Shown: positions 55,176 to 64,000, numbered from the stretch's first letter. The stretch: 64,000 nt of DNA from Photobacterium lutimaris (GCF_003025555.1 NZ_PYMH01000001.1:806001-870000), one strand, 5' to 3'. Notes: generated by a model from the sequence alone, not told the origin. Numbers and translations: made by a program.

Positions 55176-56582
55176 ATGAAAGTGTTGGCTATTCTAGCGG
55201 CACTCAGCATTTGGTTTTTTAGTCAGCCGGCGTTGGCGCAAAATGTATGGGTGATTGAAATTTCCGGCGGTATCGGGCCTGCAACCAGTGATTATATATC
55301 ACGAGAAATCGAACAAGCGCACAAAGAGCAAGCCAGCTTCATTGTATTGAAAGTGGACACCCCCGGAGGTCTTGATACCTCTATGCGTGAGATTATCCGT
55401 GCGATTACAACCTCACCATTACCTGTTGCGACGTGGGTCGGCCCCGCTGGTGCTCGAGCAGCAAGTGCAGGGACATATATCCTCCTTGCTAGCCATGTCG
55501 CTGCGATGGCACCGGGTACGAACCTTGGCGCTGCTACACCTGTGTCACTTACCGCACCTGGAGGAAAAGATCCTGATGATTCGGGTGGTAATCCATTTGC
55601 TCCAAGACAAGACAAAGACAAAGAAACAGATTCTGACAGTGAAAAAGATGCTGGCAAGGAAAGCGATGGTGCTGATAGTGAGAAAGTTACTGCCAAAACC
55701 GCGATGGAAAAAAAAGTAATCAATGATGCACGAGCATACATCCGGGGCTTGGCAAAGCTGCATGGCCGAAATGAAGAGTGGGCAGAAACCGCCGTTACAG
55801 AAGCCGCCAGTATTGATGCTGAGAAAGCACTAGAGCTTAATGTTATTGATTTTCTAGCGTCAGATTTAGATAGCCTGATCACTCAGTCGAATGGACGTAC
55901 GGTGATCGTTAATGGGCTTGAAGCCAAAATTGAATTGGCGAATGTCGCGTATATTGAGCGAGAGCAGGATTGGCGGTTTAAGTTGCTATCGGTTATCACC
56001 AACCCCAATGTTGCATACATATTGATGCTCATTGGGATCTATGGCTTGTTGCTTGAGTTCTATAATCCCGGGGTTGGGCTTCCCGGGGTATTAGGTGGAA
56101 TTTGCTTATTACTGGCGATGTATTCTTTGCAGATGCTGCCGGTGAGCTATGCCGGTCTGGCTTTGCTGCTGTTGGGGATAGCGCTTATGGTTGCAGAAGC
56201 TTTCAGCCCCAGTTTTGGCATTCTTGGGCTTGGAGGGATAGTCGCCTTTGCGCTTGGCTCAGTCATGTTGATGGATACAGAAACACCGGGATACCAAATT
56301 GCCATTCCATTGATTGTTGGCCTGACAGTGGTATCGGCATTGTTTACCTTTGTCATTCTGACCTTGCTGCTCAAAACAAGGCGTAAGCCTGTCACTACCG
56401 GTGTTGAAGTCTTACTGGGTCAAGAGGCTATTGTAGTGAGCGGTTTCCCTGGTAGTGGCCGCGTGCTGGTGGATGGAGAAATTTGGCAGGCAAATTGCGA
56501 CGCTGCATTGGTGAAAGGTGATAGGGTAACCGTAGTGCAAATACATGGCCTTTGTCTGGAAGTAAACCAACAGGCGAAATGA
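55176..56582 (+). CDS. NfeD-family membrane serine protease
   Basis: A 468-residue protein: signal peptide (to about 21), ClpP-like protease domain, membrane helices (about residues 280-400) and a C-terminal OB-fold. The nucleophile is S97 in ARAASAGTYI and the general base is a lysine near 180 (AMEKKVINDAR). Between them an acidic low-complexity insert (about residues 129-172, rich in D/E/S/K) stands in the middle of the catalytic domain. NfeD1a proteins cleave stomatin C-termini in membrane quality control. AGGAG precedes the ATG. The slipin partner follows after 72 bases. Confidence 0.88.
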   Translation: MKVLAILAALSIWFFSQPALAQNVWVIEISGGIGPATSDYISREIEQAHKEQASFIVLKVDTPGGLDTSMREIIRAITTSPLPVATWVGPAGARAASAGTYILLASHVAAMAPGTNLGAATPVSLTAPGGKDPDDSGGNPFAPRQDKDKETDSDSEKDAGKESDGADSEKVTAKTAMEKKVINDARAYIRGLAKLHGRNEEWAETAVTEAASIDAEKALELNVIDFLASDLDSLITQSNGRTVIVNGLEAKIELANVAYIEREQDWRFKLLSVITNPNVAYILMLIGIYGLLLEFYNPGVGLPGVLGGICLLLAMYSLQMLPVSYAGLALLLLGIALMVAEAFSPSFGILGLGGIVAFALGSVMLMDTETPGYQIAIPLIVGLTVVSALFTFVILTLLLKTRRKPVTTGVEVLLGQEAIVVSGFPGSGRVLVDGEIWQANCDAALVKGDRVTVVQIHGLCLEVNQQAK

Positions 56583-56596
56583 ATCCAATGTGCTGG

Positions 56597-56629
56597 TATA
56601 CCCAAGTGATTTCAAGGTGCTTGGGTATA
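56597..56629. repeat. Intergenic palindrome between nfeD and slipin genes
   Basis: TATACCCAAG (56597-56606) pairs perfectly with CTTGGGTATA (56620-56629), with a 13-base centre (TGATTTCAAGGTG). A shorter relative lies at 5600-5620. It looks like a dispersed repeat of the kind found in Vibrio intergenic DNA. It may stabilise mRNA within the operon. Confidence 0.6.
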
Positions 56630-56654
56630 TAACCTTTTTATAAGGACCAATAAT

Positions 56655-57428
56655 ATGATCACATACTCATTAGCAACGATAATTGTATTGGTGTTCGTAC
56701 TCATAGTTAGCATGTTTAAAGTGCTCCGAGAGTATGAACGTGCCGTTGTCTTTCTACTTGGGCGCTTTTACCAAGTGAAAGGACCTGGCCTAATCATCAT
56801 CATTCCGGTTATTCAGCAAATGGTTCGGGTCGATTTGCGAACGATTGTATTGGATGTTCCTACACAAGACTTAATTACCCGCGATAACGTATCAGTTAAA
56901 GTCAATGCGGTTGTGTACTTCCGGGTTGTTGAGCCGAAAATGGCGATCAATAATGTGGAAAACTACCTCGAAGCTACAAGTCAGCTTTCTCAAACAACGC
57001 TACGTTCAGTGCTTGGTCAGCATGAACTCGATGAGTTGTTGTCAGCCCGTGAAGAGTTGAATAAAGATCTACAAGTGATCTTGGATCAGCATACTGACAA
57101 CTGGGGGATAAAAATAGCTAATGTTGAGATCAAACATGTCGATCTTGATGAGAGTATGGTTCGCGCTCTTGCTCGCCAAGCAGAGGCAGAACGTTCACGC
57201 CGGGCTAAAGTGATTCATGCGACGGGTGAGCTTGAAGCATCGGCTAAATTACGGGAAGCGGCAGAAGTGCTCAATCGGTCACCTAATGCGGTTCAGTTGC
57301 GTTATATGCAGACATTAACTGAAATAGCTAACGATAGAACAGCCACTATTGTCTTTCCTATGCCTATTAATCTGGTTGAAAAATTAACCGATGCCATGGC
57401 GGCAGGTAAGAAAAAAGAAGATCAATAA
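56655..57428 (+). CDS. Slipin (stomatin-like SPFH protein)
   Basis: A 257-residue SPFH protein with an N-terminal membrane hairpin (residues 5-22), the SPFH domain ([48 protein letters not shown]) and a helical tail ([19 protein letters not shown]). Slipins form membrane microdomain scaffolds. The pairing with an NfeD protease is a widely conserved operon, the protease being thought to process the slipin. AAGGA precedes the ATG. Confidence 0.9.
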   Translation: MITYSLATIIVLVFVLIVSMFKVLREYERAVVFLLGRFYQVKGPGLIIIIPVIQQMVRVDLRTIVLDVPTQDLITRDNVSVKVNAVVYFRVVEPKMAINNVENYLEATSQLSQTTLRSVLGQHELDELLSAREELNKDLQVILDQHTDNWGIKIANVEIKHVDLDESMVRALARQAEAERSRRAKVIHATGELEASAKLREAAEVLNRSPNAVQLRYMQTLTEIANDRTATIVFPMPINLVEKLTDAMAAGKKKEDQ

Positions 57429-57447
57429 ACAGACTGAACAAGACTAA

Positions 57448-57490
57448 CTGATAAGCCTTCTTGCTAGCAGGGGAAGGTTATCAGTCGTTT
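57448..57490. terminator. Terminator between slipin and pelG
   Basis: CTGATAAGCCTTC (57448-57460) pairs with GAAGGTTATCAG (57473-57484) with one bulged base, followed by TCGTTTTT. Lies between convergent genes. Confidence 0.75.
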
Positions 57491-57496
57491 TTACTG

Positions 57497-58867
57497 TTAG
57501 CGCTGTAACATGAATGTTTGGTATTCAAGATCGTCGAACTGGCTATCAAGCATAATAAGTCCAATGATAGTTGTGACCAGCATGGTTACGGCGAAACCAT
57601 AACCATAGAATACAGGGCCAAGGTTGATACTGACATGTGCTAATACAAAGTTTCCCACTGCCATTAATAATGTCAGAAAGAGTGCAGAATAGCGTTTATC
57701 CAAATAATACATCACATTGAGGATAGACATGACTAAGACTTGCAGACTGACTCCAACCAAGTCGACATAGAGAAGGTGCAAGTAGGACAGGTCAATATTC
57801 AAAAAATTTAATATATCTTCTGCCCAAAGGATCAATAATGCCAGGGTTAGCCCCTGCACTTTGAAGATTTCATAGATGCTTTGCTGGCACGCCAGTACCA
57901 TCTTGTCTTTAAGGTGGTGGATTGAATCTAATGTCGCTCCTTCACGAACGGCGTTATAGAACTTAAGACAAGTATCGGCAAAATCCGTTTCCATTCGCAG
58001 CATGAAAACCGCCATTCCTGGCACAATAGCCAAGTAAGCAATGAATATAGGAAGGTCATAGATATAGGATGCTCTGAAAACGTCGATAACCTGATGTGAG
58101 GTTTCATCACGGAACCAGAAGACAAATTTATCTAACCAGACACCGAGGTTGTAGAGAAAACCACATAAAATGAGCGAGAAGAAGGTCTTTTTGTGATTTA
58201 AAAAGTCGAAAGATATCAGCTTATTGGCCGGAAAGTCGCGAATGATATGATATAGGAATGCAAAAGTCAGGATGGCTTGGCAAAAGCCAAAGATCATCAG
58301 CAGACCAAGTAGGCCAAATGGTGGCAAGAATATGGTTAAGATCACCATTAGACCATAGCTAAACATCATGGTGAAAAAGATCCGGTAGTACTCTTTCATC
58401 CCGCTGAGAAATATGATGATTAGCCATTGGTTACACAGCAAAATAAAGGCCGTAAAGATCGCTATTTTTTCTGCCGGGCTGATCGTGTTACTGATGGCAA
58501 GAACCGCACCGCTGATAATGGCTCCAATGATACTGGTCACCAGCATCGAGCCTAATAGGTTCGGTACTATGTGATGATCGTGTTCAGCGAACAATAAATC
58601 AGAGATAAAACGAGTCAGTAATAATTGGAATAATCCACTGATAATCAAAGAGCCAGCCATCAGATAGGTAACAAGTACCAGAAACTGAGCAATGACATAG
58701 CTGGGGAATACCACTCCAATGCTCATTATACCAATGGTCAGCAAAGCCAAAATAGATAAAACCCAAGGCCCAGAGCCAATAAGCCCTGCCAAGCCATACG
58801 CTTCAAGCATGGATAGTAATGAGTTTTTCTTGAGGATTTTCCTTAATTCAAATCCGATGCCGGCCAC
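57497..58867 (-). CDS. pelG: Pel exopolysaccharide inner-membrane transporter PelG
   Basis: A 456-residue membrane protein with about twelve segments. The N-terminus VAGIGFELRKILKKNSLL and AYGLAGLIGSGPWVLSI are characteristic of PelG, a Wzx-like polysaccharide transporter. It moves the Pel polymer across the inner membrane with PelD, PelE and PelF. The GTG at 58867 is chosen because AAGGAGG lies six bases before it and homologues start there; the ATG-like start at 58900 has no site. It overlaps pelF by 20 bases and is the last pel gene. Confidence 0.9.
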   Translation of the reverse strand: MAGIGFELRKILKKNSLLSMLEAYGLAGLIGSGPWVLSILALLTIGIMSIGVVFPSYVIAQFLVLVTYLMAGSLIISGLFQLLLTRFISDLLFAEHDHHIVPNLLGSMLVTSIIGAIISGAVLAISNTISPAEKIAIFTAFILLCNQWLIIIFLSGMKEYYRIFFTMMFSYGLMVILTIFLPPFGLLGLLMIFGFCQAILTFAFLYHIIRDFPANKLISFDFLNHKKTFFSLILCGFLYNLGVWLDKFVFWFRDETSHQVIDVFRASYIYDLPIFIAYLAIVPGMAVFMLRMETDFADTCLKFYNAVREGATLDSIHHLKDKMVLACQQSIYEIFKVQGLTLALLILWAEDILNFLNIDLSYLHLLYVDLVGVSLQVLVMSILNVMYYLDKRYSALFLTLLMAVGNFVLAHVSINLGPVFYGYGFAVTMLVTTIIGLIMLDSQFDDLEYQTFMLQR

Positions 58868-60398
58868 TGATTGCCTCCTTGTATAAGCTACGATAAGCAC
58901 CGTACATGATGGGCTCGTCGTAATAGCGTTTAACTCTTATTCGACCGTTGTCACCGGCTTGTAGCCATTTTCTTCTATCGCCGAGCACATTGATGATAGC
59001 ATGAGCACCTTCGGTCGGGCTGGCAATGGGAATAATTTCGCCGGCAGAGCCGATAGCGGCATCCTCACCTTCGGCACCATCGATGATCTCACGGCAGGCC
59101 CCAACTTCTGTTGCAATACATGGGATCCCGGCAGCCATGGCTTCGAGCAATACCAGAGGTTGAGCCTCACTGATAGAGGTCAGCATCATTACACCGAGTG
59201 CCGGCATGATTTCAGCCACATTTTTATTGCCTAGCATTTTAACGCGGCCTTTCAAGTCTAAACTTTCGATAAGCAGTTCACACTCTCGTACATATTCTTT
59301 GTCTTCTTCCATTGGGCCAATAATCCAACCTTCCAGTTTGGGTAGGGTCTCGATGGCTCCGCGCATGGTTCGAATAAAAGTCTTGATGTCTTTGATGGGT
59401 ACCACACGGCCGACGAGGCCGACCACCATAGGAGGGGTGTCTGGTCGGCGATGATAGGCATCTTCGAAGCGCTTCGTATTGATGCCATTGACAATCACGC
59501 GGGTTTTATCTTTTGGCGCTCCGTCGGTGTGCTGTCGCTGCCTGTTCCCTTCAAACAAAGCAACAATATGATCGGCTTGATGATAAGCAGAAAGTCCCAA
59601 TTGTTCGAAAAATTGAATCCACGTTTTGCGGGTTGAATGCATGCCCTTATGTATTGAAATGTCAATTTGGCTGTGGTGGTCCTTAATCCAGGTTGCTTGG
59701 GAAAGGTCAATTTTCCGTTCTTTGGTATAAATACCGTGCTCGGTCAAAATAAATGGGGTTTGGGTTTTTTCCCGGCTCAAGGCTCCTAAGAAACCGGCGT
59801 AGCCTGTTGAGACGCTATGAAATAGCTTCGCTTTTGGGAGGTTTTGCGATATGCGGGATAAGACAAATAGGGGCTGGTAAATATTGCGATATGTCCAAAA
59901 AAAATCGACAAATGACTGCCTTGGCGATGACTCTATATATCTTTCAGTCAGTACTTCCCATGACGCTCGACTGTAAAGAAAATCGATAAGAGTGAGTTTG
60001 TTATCAGTATCAAGAAATTCAGATACTTCCGAGAGTAATTGACTGGGAATGGGTTCGCCTTTACTTTCGAAGTACGAGAGAAAGTGATTCCATACACTGA
60101 ATAAGTGCTTCTTACCGGATCGCGCTGAAGGCTTAAGTTGCCTCTTATCTAATAAAAGGTAATGAACTTCAAACCCTACAACGTTCTCAGGAAACTCATA
60201 GGCTGGCTCATCATAAAAATCAGGGTGACCGCCGAGAAAAATTAAATGGAATCGATACTCCGGTAAGCCGCTGATAATTTGGTGGACCCAACTAGAGACG
60301 CCACCTCGGACATACGGGTAAGTCCCTTCTAGAAGTAGACATATGTCCACGTCTTCGTTGCTGTTGAAGTAAGGTTTTCGGCTGTTAAACCATCTCAT
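58848..60398 (-). CDS. pelF: Pel polysaccharide glycosyltransferase PelF
   Basis: A 516-residue GT4-type glycosyltransferase. VDICLLLEGTYPYVRGGVSS and WVHQIISGLPEYRFHLIFLG near the start are typical of PelF, and the C-terminal nucleotide-sugar site reads TSISEAQPLVLLEAMAAGIP. It builds the Pel chain (a galactosamine-rich cationic polymer in Pseudomonas) from UDP-sugars on the cytoplasmic side. The ATG at 60398 overlaps the pelE stop by four bases and lies eight bases after AAAGGAG; a TTG at 60404 is too close to that site. Confidence 0.92.
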   Translation of the reverse strand: MRWFNSRKPYFNSNEDVDICLLLEGTYPYVRGGVSSWVHQIISGLPEYRFHLIFLGGHPDFYDEPAYEFPENVVGFEVHYLLLDKRQLKPSARSGKKHLFSVWNHFLSYFESKGEPIPSQLLSEVSEFLDTDNKLTLIDFLYSRASWEVLTERYIESSPRQSFVDFFWTYRNIYQPLFVLSRISQNLPKAKLFHSVSTGYAGFLGALSREKTQTPFILTEHGIYTKERKIDLSQATWIKDHHSQIDISIHKGMHSTRKTWIQFFEQLGLSAYHQADHIVALFEGNRQRQHTDGAPKDKTRVIVNGINTKRFEDAYHRRPDTPPMVVGLVGRVVPIKDIKTFIRTMRGAIETLPKLEGWIIGPMEEDKEYVRECELLIESLDLKGRVKMLGNKNVAEIMPALGVMMLTSISEAQPLVLLEAMAAGIPCIATEVGACREIIDGAEGEDAAIGSAGEIIPIASPTEGAHAIINVLGDRRKWLQAGDNGRIRVKRYYDEPIMYGAYRSLYKEAISGRHRI

Positions 60399-61363
60399 CC
60401 CCAATACTCCTTTATCTGACTCAATTTGTTACCTTTCTGCTCGGGGAAGTAAGCTATATACTCTCGGGCGGTTTGGAAGTCACCCGTGATATAAGATGCT
60501 TCCGCCAGGTAAGGTGCGACTTGCTTGAATAATATACCTTCGTCCATTGCTGCTTTTAGTACCGGAACCGCTTCGGCAGGGCGTTGTCGCTCGAGTAGCA
60601 CCCGGCCGAGAAGGAGGTTAGCTGAAGCCGATGGTTTGATACTGTTGGATTGGTTGAGATAATTCTCAGCTTGTTCTAGGTAGTGGTTACGTAAAATGCC
60701 TTCGGCAATACCGAGATAGCATAACTCCCAATATTGCTGTGCAATGTCAGATGCTTTTGCAGCAGAAGGCTGATATTCAAACTGTTTTTTAGACAACGAG
60801 ATGGTTTCATTGATTTGTGTTTCGATGTTTTCTAGGCTGGCGTAGGCAAGCAAGCGCACATCGTCGGTCAAGTCTTTCAATGCGAGTTGCAATAGCGGGA
60901 CAGCTTGCTGGCGCGGTAAGTTTCGGATCGCACTAACGGCCAGTAACCGACGATCTGGATCTTGGTTGTGGAGTAAAATTTCTCTTAATGCGCCTATACC
61001 AAACTGGGTGTTAATCACGTCTCCGGGGTTCTGTGGTAGCTCACTCTTTTCACATTCCTGCCACGTAATATTGGACTTTTCTCTTGGCAAGTAAAGCGCA
61101 ATCAATAGAGAGCAGCTTGTACCGATCATGCCAACAACCGGTAATAGGTAGTTGAAGATAAAAAGAAATGAAAACGAGCTGATTACCGGTGTTTTGTATT
61201 TTTTCGGTAGTATTAGCCAGCAGAGAGCTGAAAAGCTCAAGCATGACATAGCGTGGACACTGGCGAACGCAAGCCACATACTTAGCGTCATATTCTGGGT
61301 TGTTATGATGTAAATACCAGAGCTCTCAAATGCTATGGTCTGAAGAAGTAGCCATGTCTTCAT
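60395..61363 (-). CDS. pelE: Pel inner-membrane protein PelE
   Basis: A 322-residue protein with two or three N-terminal membrane segments (residues 5-100) followed by a helical repeat part of TPR/HEAT kind (DPDRRLLAVSAIRNLPRQQA, PSASANLLLGRVLLERQRPA). This matches PelE, which binds PelD and holds the inner-membrane export complex together. GGAG lies six bases before the ATG at 61363. It overlaps pelD by 38 bases and pelF by 4. Confidence 0.85.
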   Translation of the reverse strand: MKTWLLLQTIAFESSGIYIITTQNMTLSMWLAFASVHAMSCLSFSALCWLILPKKYKTPVISSFSFLFIFNYLLPVVGMIGTSCSLLIALYLPREKSNITWQECEKSELPQNPGDVINTQFGIGALREILLHNQDPDRRLLAVSAIRNLPRQQAVPLLQLALKDLTDDVRLLAYASLENIETQINETISLSKKQFEYQPSAAKASDIAQQYWELCYLGIAEGILRNHYLEQAENYLNQSNSIKPSASANLLLGRVLLERQRPAEAVPVLKAAMDEGILFKQVAPYLAEASYITGDFQTAREYIAYFPEQKGNKLSQIKEYWG

Positions 61364-62681
61364 CGTATGCTCCAAGCTCATCCATTAGCTTTCTTATCTC
61401 AGTCCTGTTAGTCGACATAGAAAATGGACCAAGGATATCTATGTCTTTGGCTCCCTCGCCAAGTTGATCTTTTAACAGTTCTTGGAGCCTGACAATATAT
61501 TGCTGGGCATCATAGGCTGTTGTAAGTGGTAGTAATACTGCCAGCGCGGCATTGCCTTGTGCCGTCTTGCATGACCAGTAAACATCAGCTCCCCGGCGGT
61601 AACTGATCGTATTATCAAGCACGTGATGGTGTCTGCCATCACTATCGATACAAACAACCACTGAACTATCGGCACCGTAATAGCGTTTGTTGTAACTGGC
61701 GCGCTTGAGGTAAGCGATAAATAAATCACTTTGGTGTGGGCGTAATATTGAGGTGATGATTTCATCACTCAACAAATCTGCGGCATAGTTGCCAACTAAC
61801 GAAAGCAGTGCAACGTTAGCTGGTGTGAGCATAAAAAACTTGGCGTTCTCGGCAATGATAGCCGCCTGCAGTACTCCTCGCGTATCGACAAGTGGAATGC
61901 ACAATTGGTAACGTGATTGGTGGGCTTGATTTGCGTCTAGTTTTGCCGGTGAAAGTAGCTTTTGGTTTTTAAGCATATCGTTCAGCATAGGATCTGAGCG
62001 CTCTAAACGATGAGAGTCCCCAACGCTAGCCACAGCGTTCTGATTGATCTTACCATTGGTGACTTTATAGATCCCTGCAACCTCAATCCCGCCAATATCA
62101 GCCATCAAGTTGAGGTAGGGTTGCCCAAGGTACTTCAATCGGTGTTCAGGATGTTTGGCGGCAATTTTATGCAACTCGCTGATACTGGCTCGCAGGCTAA
62201 CGGTTTGACCGGCGCTACGTTGCTCGAGTTGGTCATGTGATACTTTCAGCAGGTGATAGTTTTGGGTAAAGCTATCAAGCTTCTGTGTCATGTATTGATG
62301 GTCAAGGATGTGTTTTTGGTTAATATTGTGCCAATAATCGTGAAATTCACCGGCTATCATAGCCACCATTATTGTGCCTACAGCTATGGACAGAGGATAG
62401 TAGCTCAGCATACCCGACGCATTCATGATAGAAGCAAGGCCCGCGGTTGTTACCAGTGCACAGACAAAGCCTTTGGTAAAGCCATAACGAAGGGCGATGA
62501 GTAAAGGGCCCAAAAGGGGCCAGAAAAAGTTATTTTCCGTTGAATTTGGGGCTAAGGAGCCAGACTCAACCCAAATGTAGATAGAGATGATGGCGAAGAT
62601 CAGTGTTTCGAGCCATACATAGCTGTTTTTTGAGAACCCAAGAAAGGTTTTATTTCTGTTTTTATTATTCATATCAAACAA
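61326..62681 (-). CDS. pelD: c-di-GMP receptor PelD
   Basis: A 451-residue protein with about four membrane segments (20-112), a coiled region (HQYMTQKLDSFTQNYHLLKV), a GAF domain and a degenerate GGDEF domain without an active site. The c-di-GMP site is visible: RGAD at 363-366 and R398, the same 35-residue spacing as R367/D370 and R402 of Pseudomonas aeruginosa PelD. It switches Pel export on when c-di-GMP rises. The start is uncertain: TTG 62681 or ATG 62672, neither with a strong ribosome site. Confidence 0.9.
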   Translation of the reverse strand: MFDMNNKNRNKTFLGFSKNSYVWLETLIFAIISIYIWVESGSLAPNSTENNFFWPLLGPLLIALRYGFTKGFVCALVTTAGLASIMNASGMLSYYPLSIAVGTIMVAMIAGEFHDYWHNINQKHILDHQYMTQKLDSFTQNYHLLKVSHDQLEQRSAGQTVSLRASISELHKIAAKHPEHRLKYLGQPYLNLMADIGGIEVAGIYKVTNGKINQNAVASVGDSHRLERSDPMLNDMLKNQKLLSPAKLDANQAHQSRYQLCIPLVDTRGVLQAAIIAENAKFFMLTPANVALLSLVGNYAADLLSDEIITSILRPHQSDLFIAYLKRASYNKRYYGADSSVVVCIDSDGRHHHVLDNTISYRRGADVYWSCKTAQGNAALAVLLPLTTAYDAQQYIVRLQELLKDQLGEGAKDIDILGPFSMSTNRTEIRKLMDELGAYDEDMATSSDHSI

Positions 62682-62717
62682 CCATTGCCTTCGAACCTAT
62701 ATACATCAACCTTACAC

Positions 62718-63248
62718 TTATTGGCTATCTCGTGCTGCGACATTTAAGCCGCTAAGTAATTCTTCAATGACGATATGCCCGGTGCCACTGACACTTTCAC
62801 GCCCCCAGCCGCCACGGCTGCCCGAAGCTTGCCAGTAAGTTTTACCACTCTTTGCAGACTTGATTTCTAGCGTGATGCCAACAGCTGGCTCACCGTCAAG
62901 TCCACTTTTGTAATGCCATTCTTCAACAGAACCGGTGATTATATAGTCAACAGGTTGGGTTGCCAGCCATGCGTTGGCTTGCTTCTGTTTTGCAGAGTCA
63001 TCGAGAATGCTTTGTAGATCATTGACAGCCGATGCTGGGTATTTCACGGTAACAATTCCTTTTGCAAACAGCTGTGAACTTAGAATCTGTTCGGCTTTTT
63101 CAGCTGCAAGAGGGGTGCTTGTATGGTTATACATAGGCATGATTGCCCAGCGGCTATCAGCCGGGAAAGTATTGCTGTCAGTGACTTGATAACTACTGCA
63201 ACCACTCAGTATTAAGAGGCTGGCTAAAGTGAGTATCTTTTTCATCAT
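62718..63248 (-). CDS. pelC: Pel outer-membrane lipoprotein PelC
   Basis: A 176-residue lipoprotein with lipobox LILSGC (cysteine near residue 17). VTDSNTFPADSRWAIMPMYN and VDYIITGSVEEWHYK fit PelC, which forms a dodecameric ring on the inner face of the outer membrane under the PelB barrel and guides the cationic polymer. Three in-frame ATGs occur; 63248 is six bases after AAGG. It lies between pelB and pelD in the conserved pel order. Confidence 0.85.
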   Translation of the reverse strand: MMKKILTLASLLILSGCSSYQVTDSNTFPADSRWAIMPMYNHTSTPLAAEKAEQILSSQLFAKGIVTVKYPASAVNDLQSILDDSAKQKQANAWLATQPVDYIITGSVEEWHYKSGLDGEPAVGITLEIKSAKSGKTYWQASGSRGGWGRESVSGTGHIVIEELLSGLNVAARDSQ

Positions 63249-63276
63249 GCTCATCCTTGTAAAAATTCGTTTGAAG

Positions 63277-64000
63277 TTAAAAGCCGTAGTAGTAACCCAG
63301 TGTCACTTTCAACGATTCGTCACCATTTCTGTCTTGGCTTTGCCAGTCTGTACTGAAGTAGAGCTCATCATTACCAAACACACGCCAGCCCAAACCAGCA
63401 CTTAGGGTGACATCCACTTGTGAACTGGAGAAGTTGTATCCAAGCGAGCTGTCAAACCAATATCTTGGTGAGGGCACGGTTGCGCCGGGCTGGCCTGGTT
63501 CGCCGTGCCAAACGCGCTGGCCAATTCCCACTCGCTGGTAACTGTCTTCGATAAAGTCGCCACTTGTCAGTGGTGTTACTTCATTATGCCAACGGTTGAT
63601 CCCGTTCAATGTGTCATCACTGAGATTGACATCCTGCATGGTGACATCAGCGTAGATTTGCCAAGCAGGATCGGCAAAGAAAAACTGCTCGGCAGCACGT
63701 AAGCTGAGATCCCAGCCTTGTCCTATCTCATCGTCAAAGCGGGTCGAGAGATCGTGTAGGTTGAATTGAAACGTCAACGATTCTCTTGCGGTTGGCTGGT
63801 ACGCAAAGTTGAAGCCAAGAAAATTATCTTGCCCAGCAATATTGAGTAATTCACTGGCCTCTATATGGCTGTTGAGGCCGAACCTGATCCCGAGGCGTAA
63901 GTCGTCGTCGACAGCGTATTGGTATTCACCATTAAGCCCTAGTCGTTGATCGCCGACACCATCGGCTAAATCGATGCCTAACGCCCAATAGCTTTCACTC
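63277..64000 (-). CDS. pelB: C-terminal beta-barrel of PelB (cut by window edge)
   Basis: The frame is open to the right edge and ends at the stop at 63277; about 240 residues are visible. They are a series of amphipathic strands (LRLGIRFGLNSHIEASELL, DVTLSAGLGWRVFGNDELYF) ending VTLGYYYGF, an outer-membrane C-terminal signature. Position directly before pelC identifies it as the barrel end of PelB, the TPR-containing outer-membrane porin for Pel; the TPR part and pelA would lie beyond the window. Confidence 0.85.
   Translation of the reverse strand, partial: SESYWALGIDLADGVGDQRLGLNGEYQYAVDDDLRLGIRFGLNSHIEASELLNIAGQDNFLGFNFAYQPTARESLTFQFNLHDLSTRFDDEIGQGWDLSLRAAEQFFFADPAWQIYADVTMQDVNLSDDTLNGINRWHNEVTPLTSGDFIEDSYQRVGIGQRVWHGEPGQPGATVPSPRYWFDSSLGYNFSSSQVDVTLSAGLGWRVFGNDELYFSTDWQSQDRNGDESLKVTLGYYYGF

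Noticed and set aside
55292..55882. 196-codon minus-strand ORF opposite nfeD
   Set aside because: It is antisense to the clear NfeD domain, and its serine-rich low-complexity sequence is produced by the acidic insert codons.
1..64000. CRISPR arrays, tRNA or rRNA genes, insertion sequences and prophage genes
   Set aside because: I looked for direct repeats with regular spacers, tRNA-like cloverleafs and transposase or integrase motifs and saw none.

Overview
The window reads as chromosomal DNA of a gammaproteobacterium, most likely a member of the Vibrionaceae (Vibrio, Photobacterium or a relative). Pointers are the GlyGly-CTERM trypsin-like proteases of VesB/VesC type, a DEAD-box helicase of the Vibrio type, a DUF5718 protein, an LpxR-type lipid A deacylase, a LiuR-controlled branched-chain amino acid locus, and moderate GC with AT-rich intergenic DNA. 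There are about 58 real genes, no rRNA or tRNA, no CRISPR array, and no transposase or phage gene. The left edge cuts one gene and the right edge cuts pelB.

Layout. 1-3.8 kb: end of an operon for a metal (probably zinc) ABC importer with two substrate-binding-type proteins, one of which has lost its metal ligands. 3.9-5.6 kb: two unknown genes. 5.8-18.6 kb: leucine and valine catabolism. liuR-liuA-liuB-liuC-liuE reads leftward, with no liuD where it is expected. A divergent seven-gene operon (thiolase, mmsA, acyl-CoA dehydrogenase, enoyl-CoA hydratase, 3-hydroxyisobutyryl-CoA hydrolase, mmsB, SDR) reads rightward. A pair of near-identical inverted 15-bp LiuR-type operators lies between them. 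18.6-28.3 kb: a tiny membrane protein, an alkylsulfatase with a divergent LysR regulator, a degenerate GGDEF protein plus Nudix hydrolase, a lipoprotein hydrolase, galE, a YjdF-like protein and a DEAD-box helicase. 28.3-31.5 kb: bkd operon (E2, E1-beta, E1-alpha), which makes the acyl-CoAs consumed by the liu and mms enzymes; no E3 is present.

31.9-46 kb: lipoprotein, thioredoxin-like protein and CDF transporter, then a 770-bp stretch with hairpins and two tiny ORFs, nagZ, a DUF1097 protein, a siroheme synthase with a decayed methyltransferase half, an RND efflux pair, and two tandem secreted serine proteases. 46-57.4 kb: LpxR, sulfurtransferase, an orphan PstS with a Pho box, a canonical GGDEF protein, ravA-viaA, an ionotropic-glutamate-receptor-like protein with an unusual pore segment, and an NfeD-slipin pair. 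57.5-64 kb: pelB(partial)CDEFG on the minus strand, for export of the cationic Pel exopolysaccharide under c-di-GMP control through PelD.

Themes: (i) branched-chain amino acid degradation split over two loci; (ii) c-di-GMP, with one canonical GGDEF enzyme, one degenerate GGDEF with an intact I-site, and PelD; (iii) envelope and metal handling (zinc-type importer, CDF, RND, LpxR, RavA-ViaA, NfeD-slipin). The most unusual single gene is the glutamate-receptor-like channel homologue at 53795-54889.
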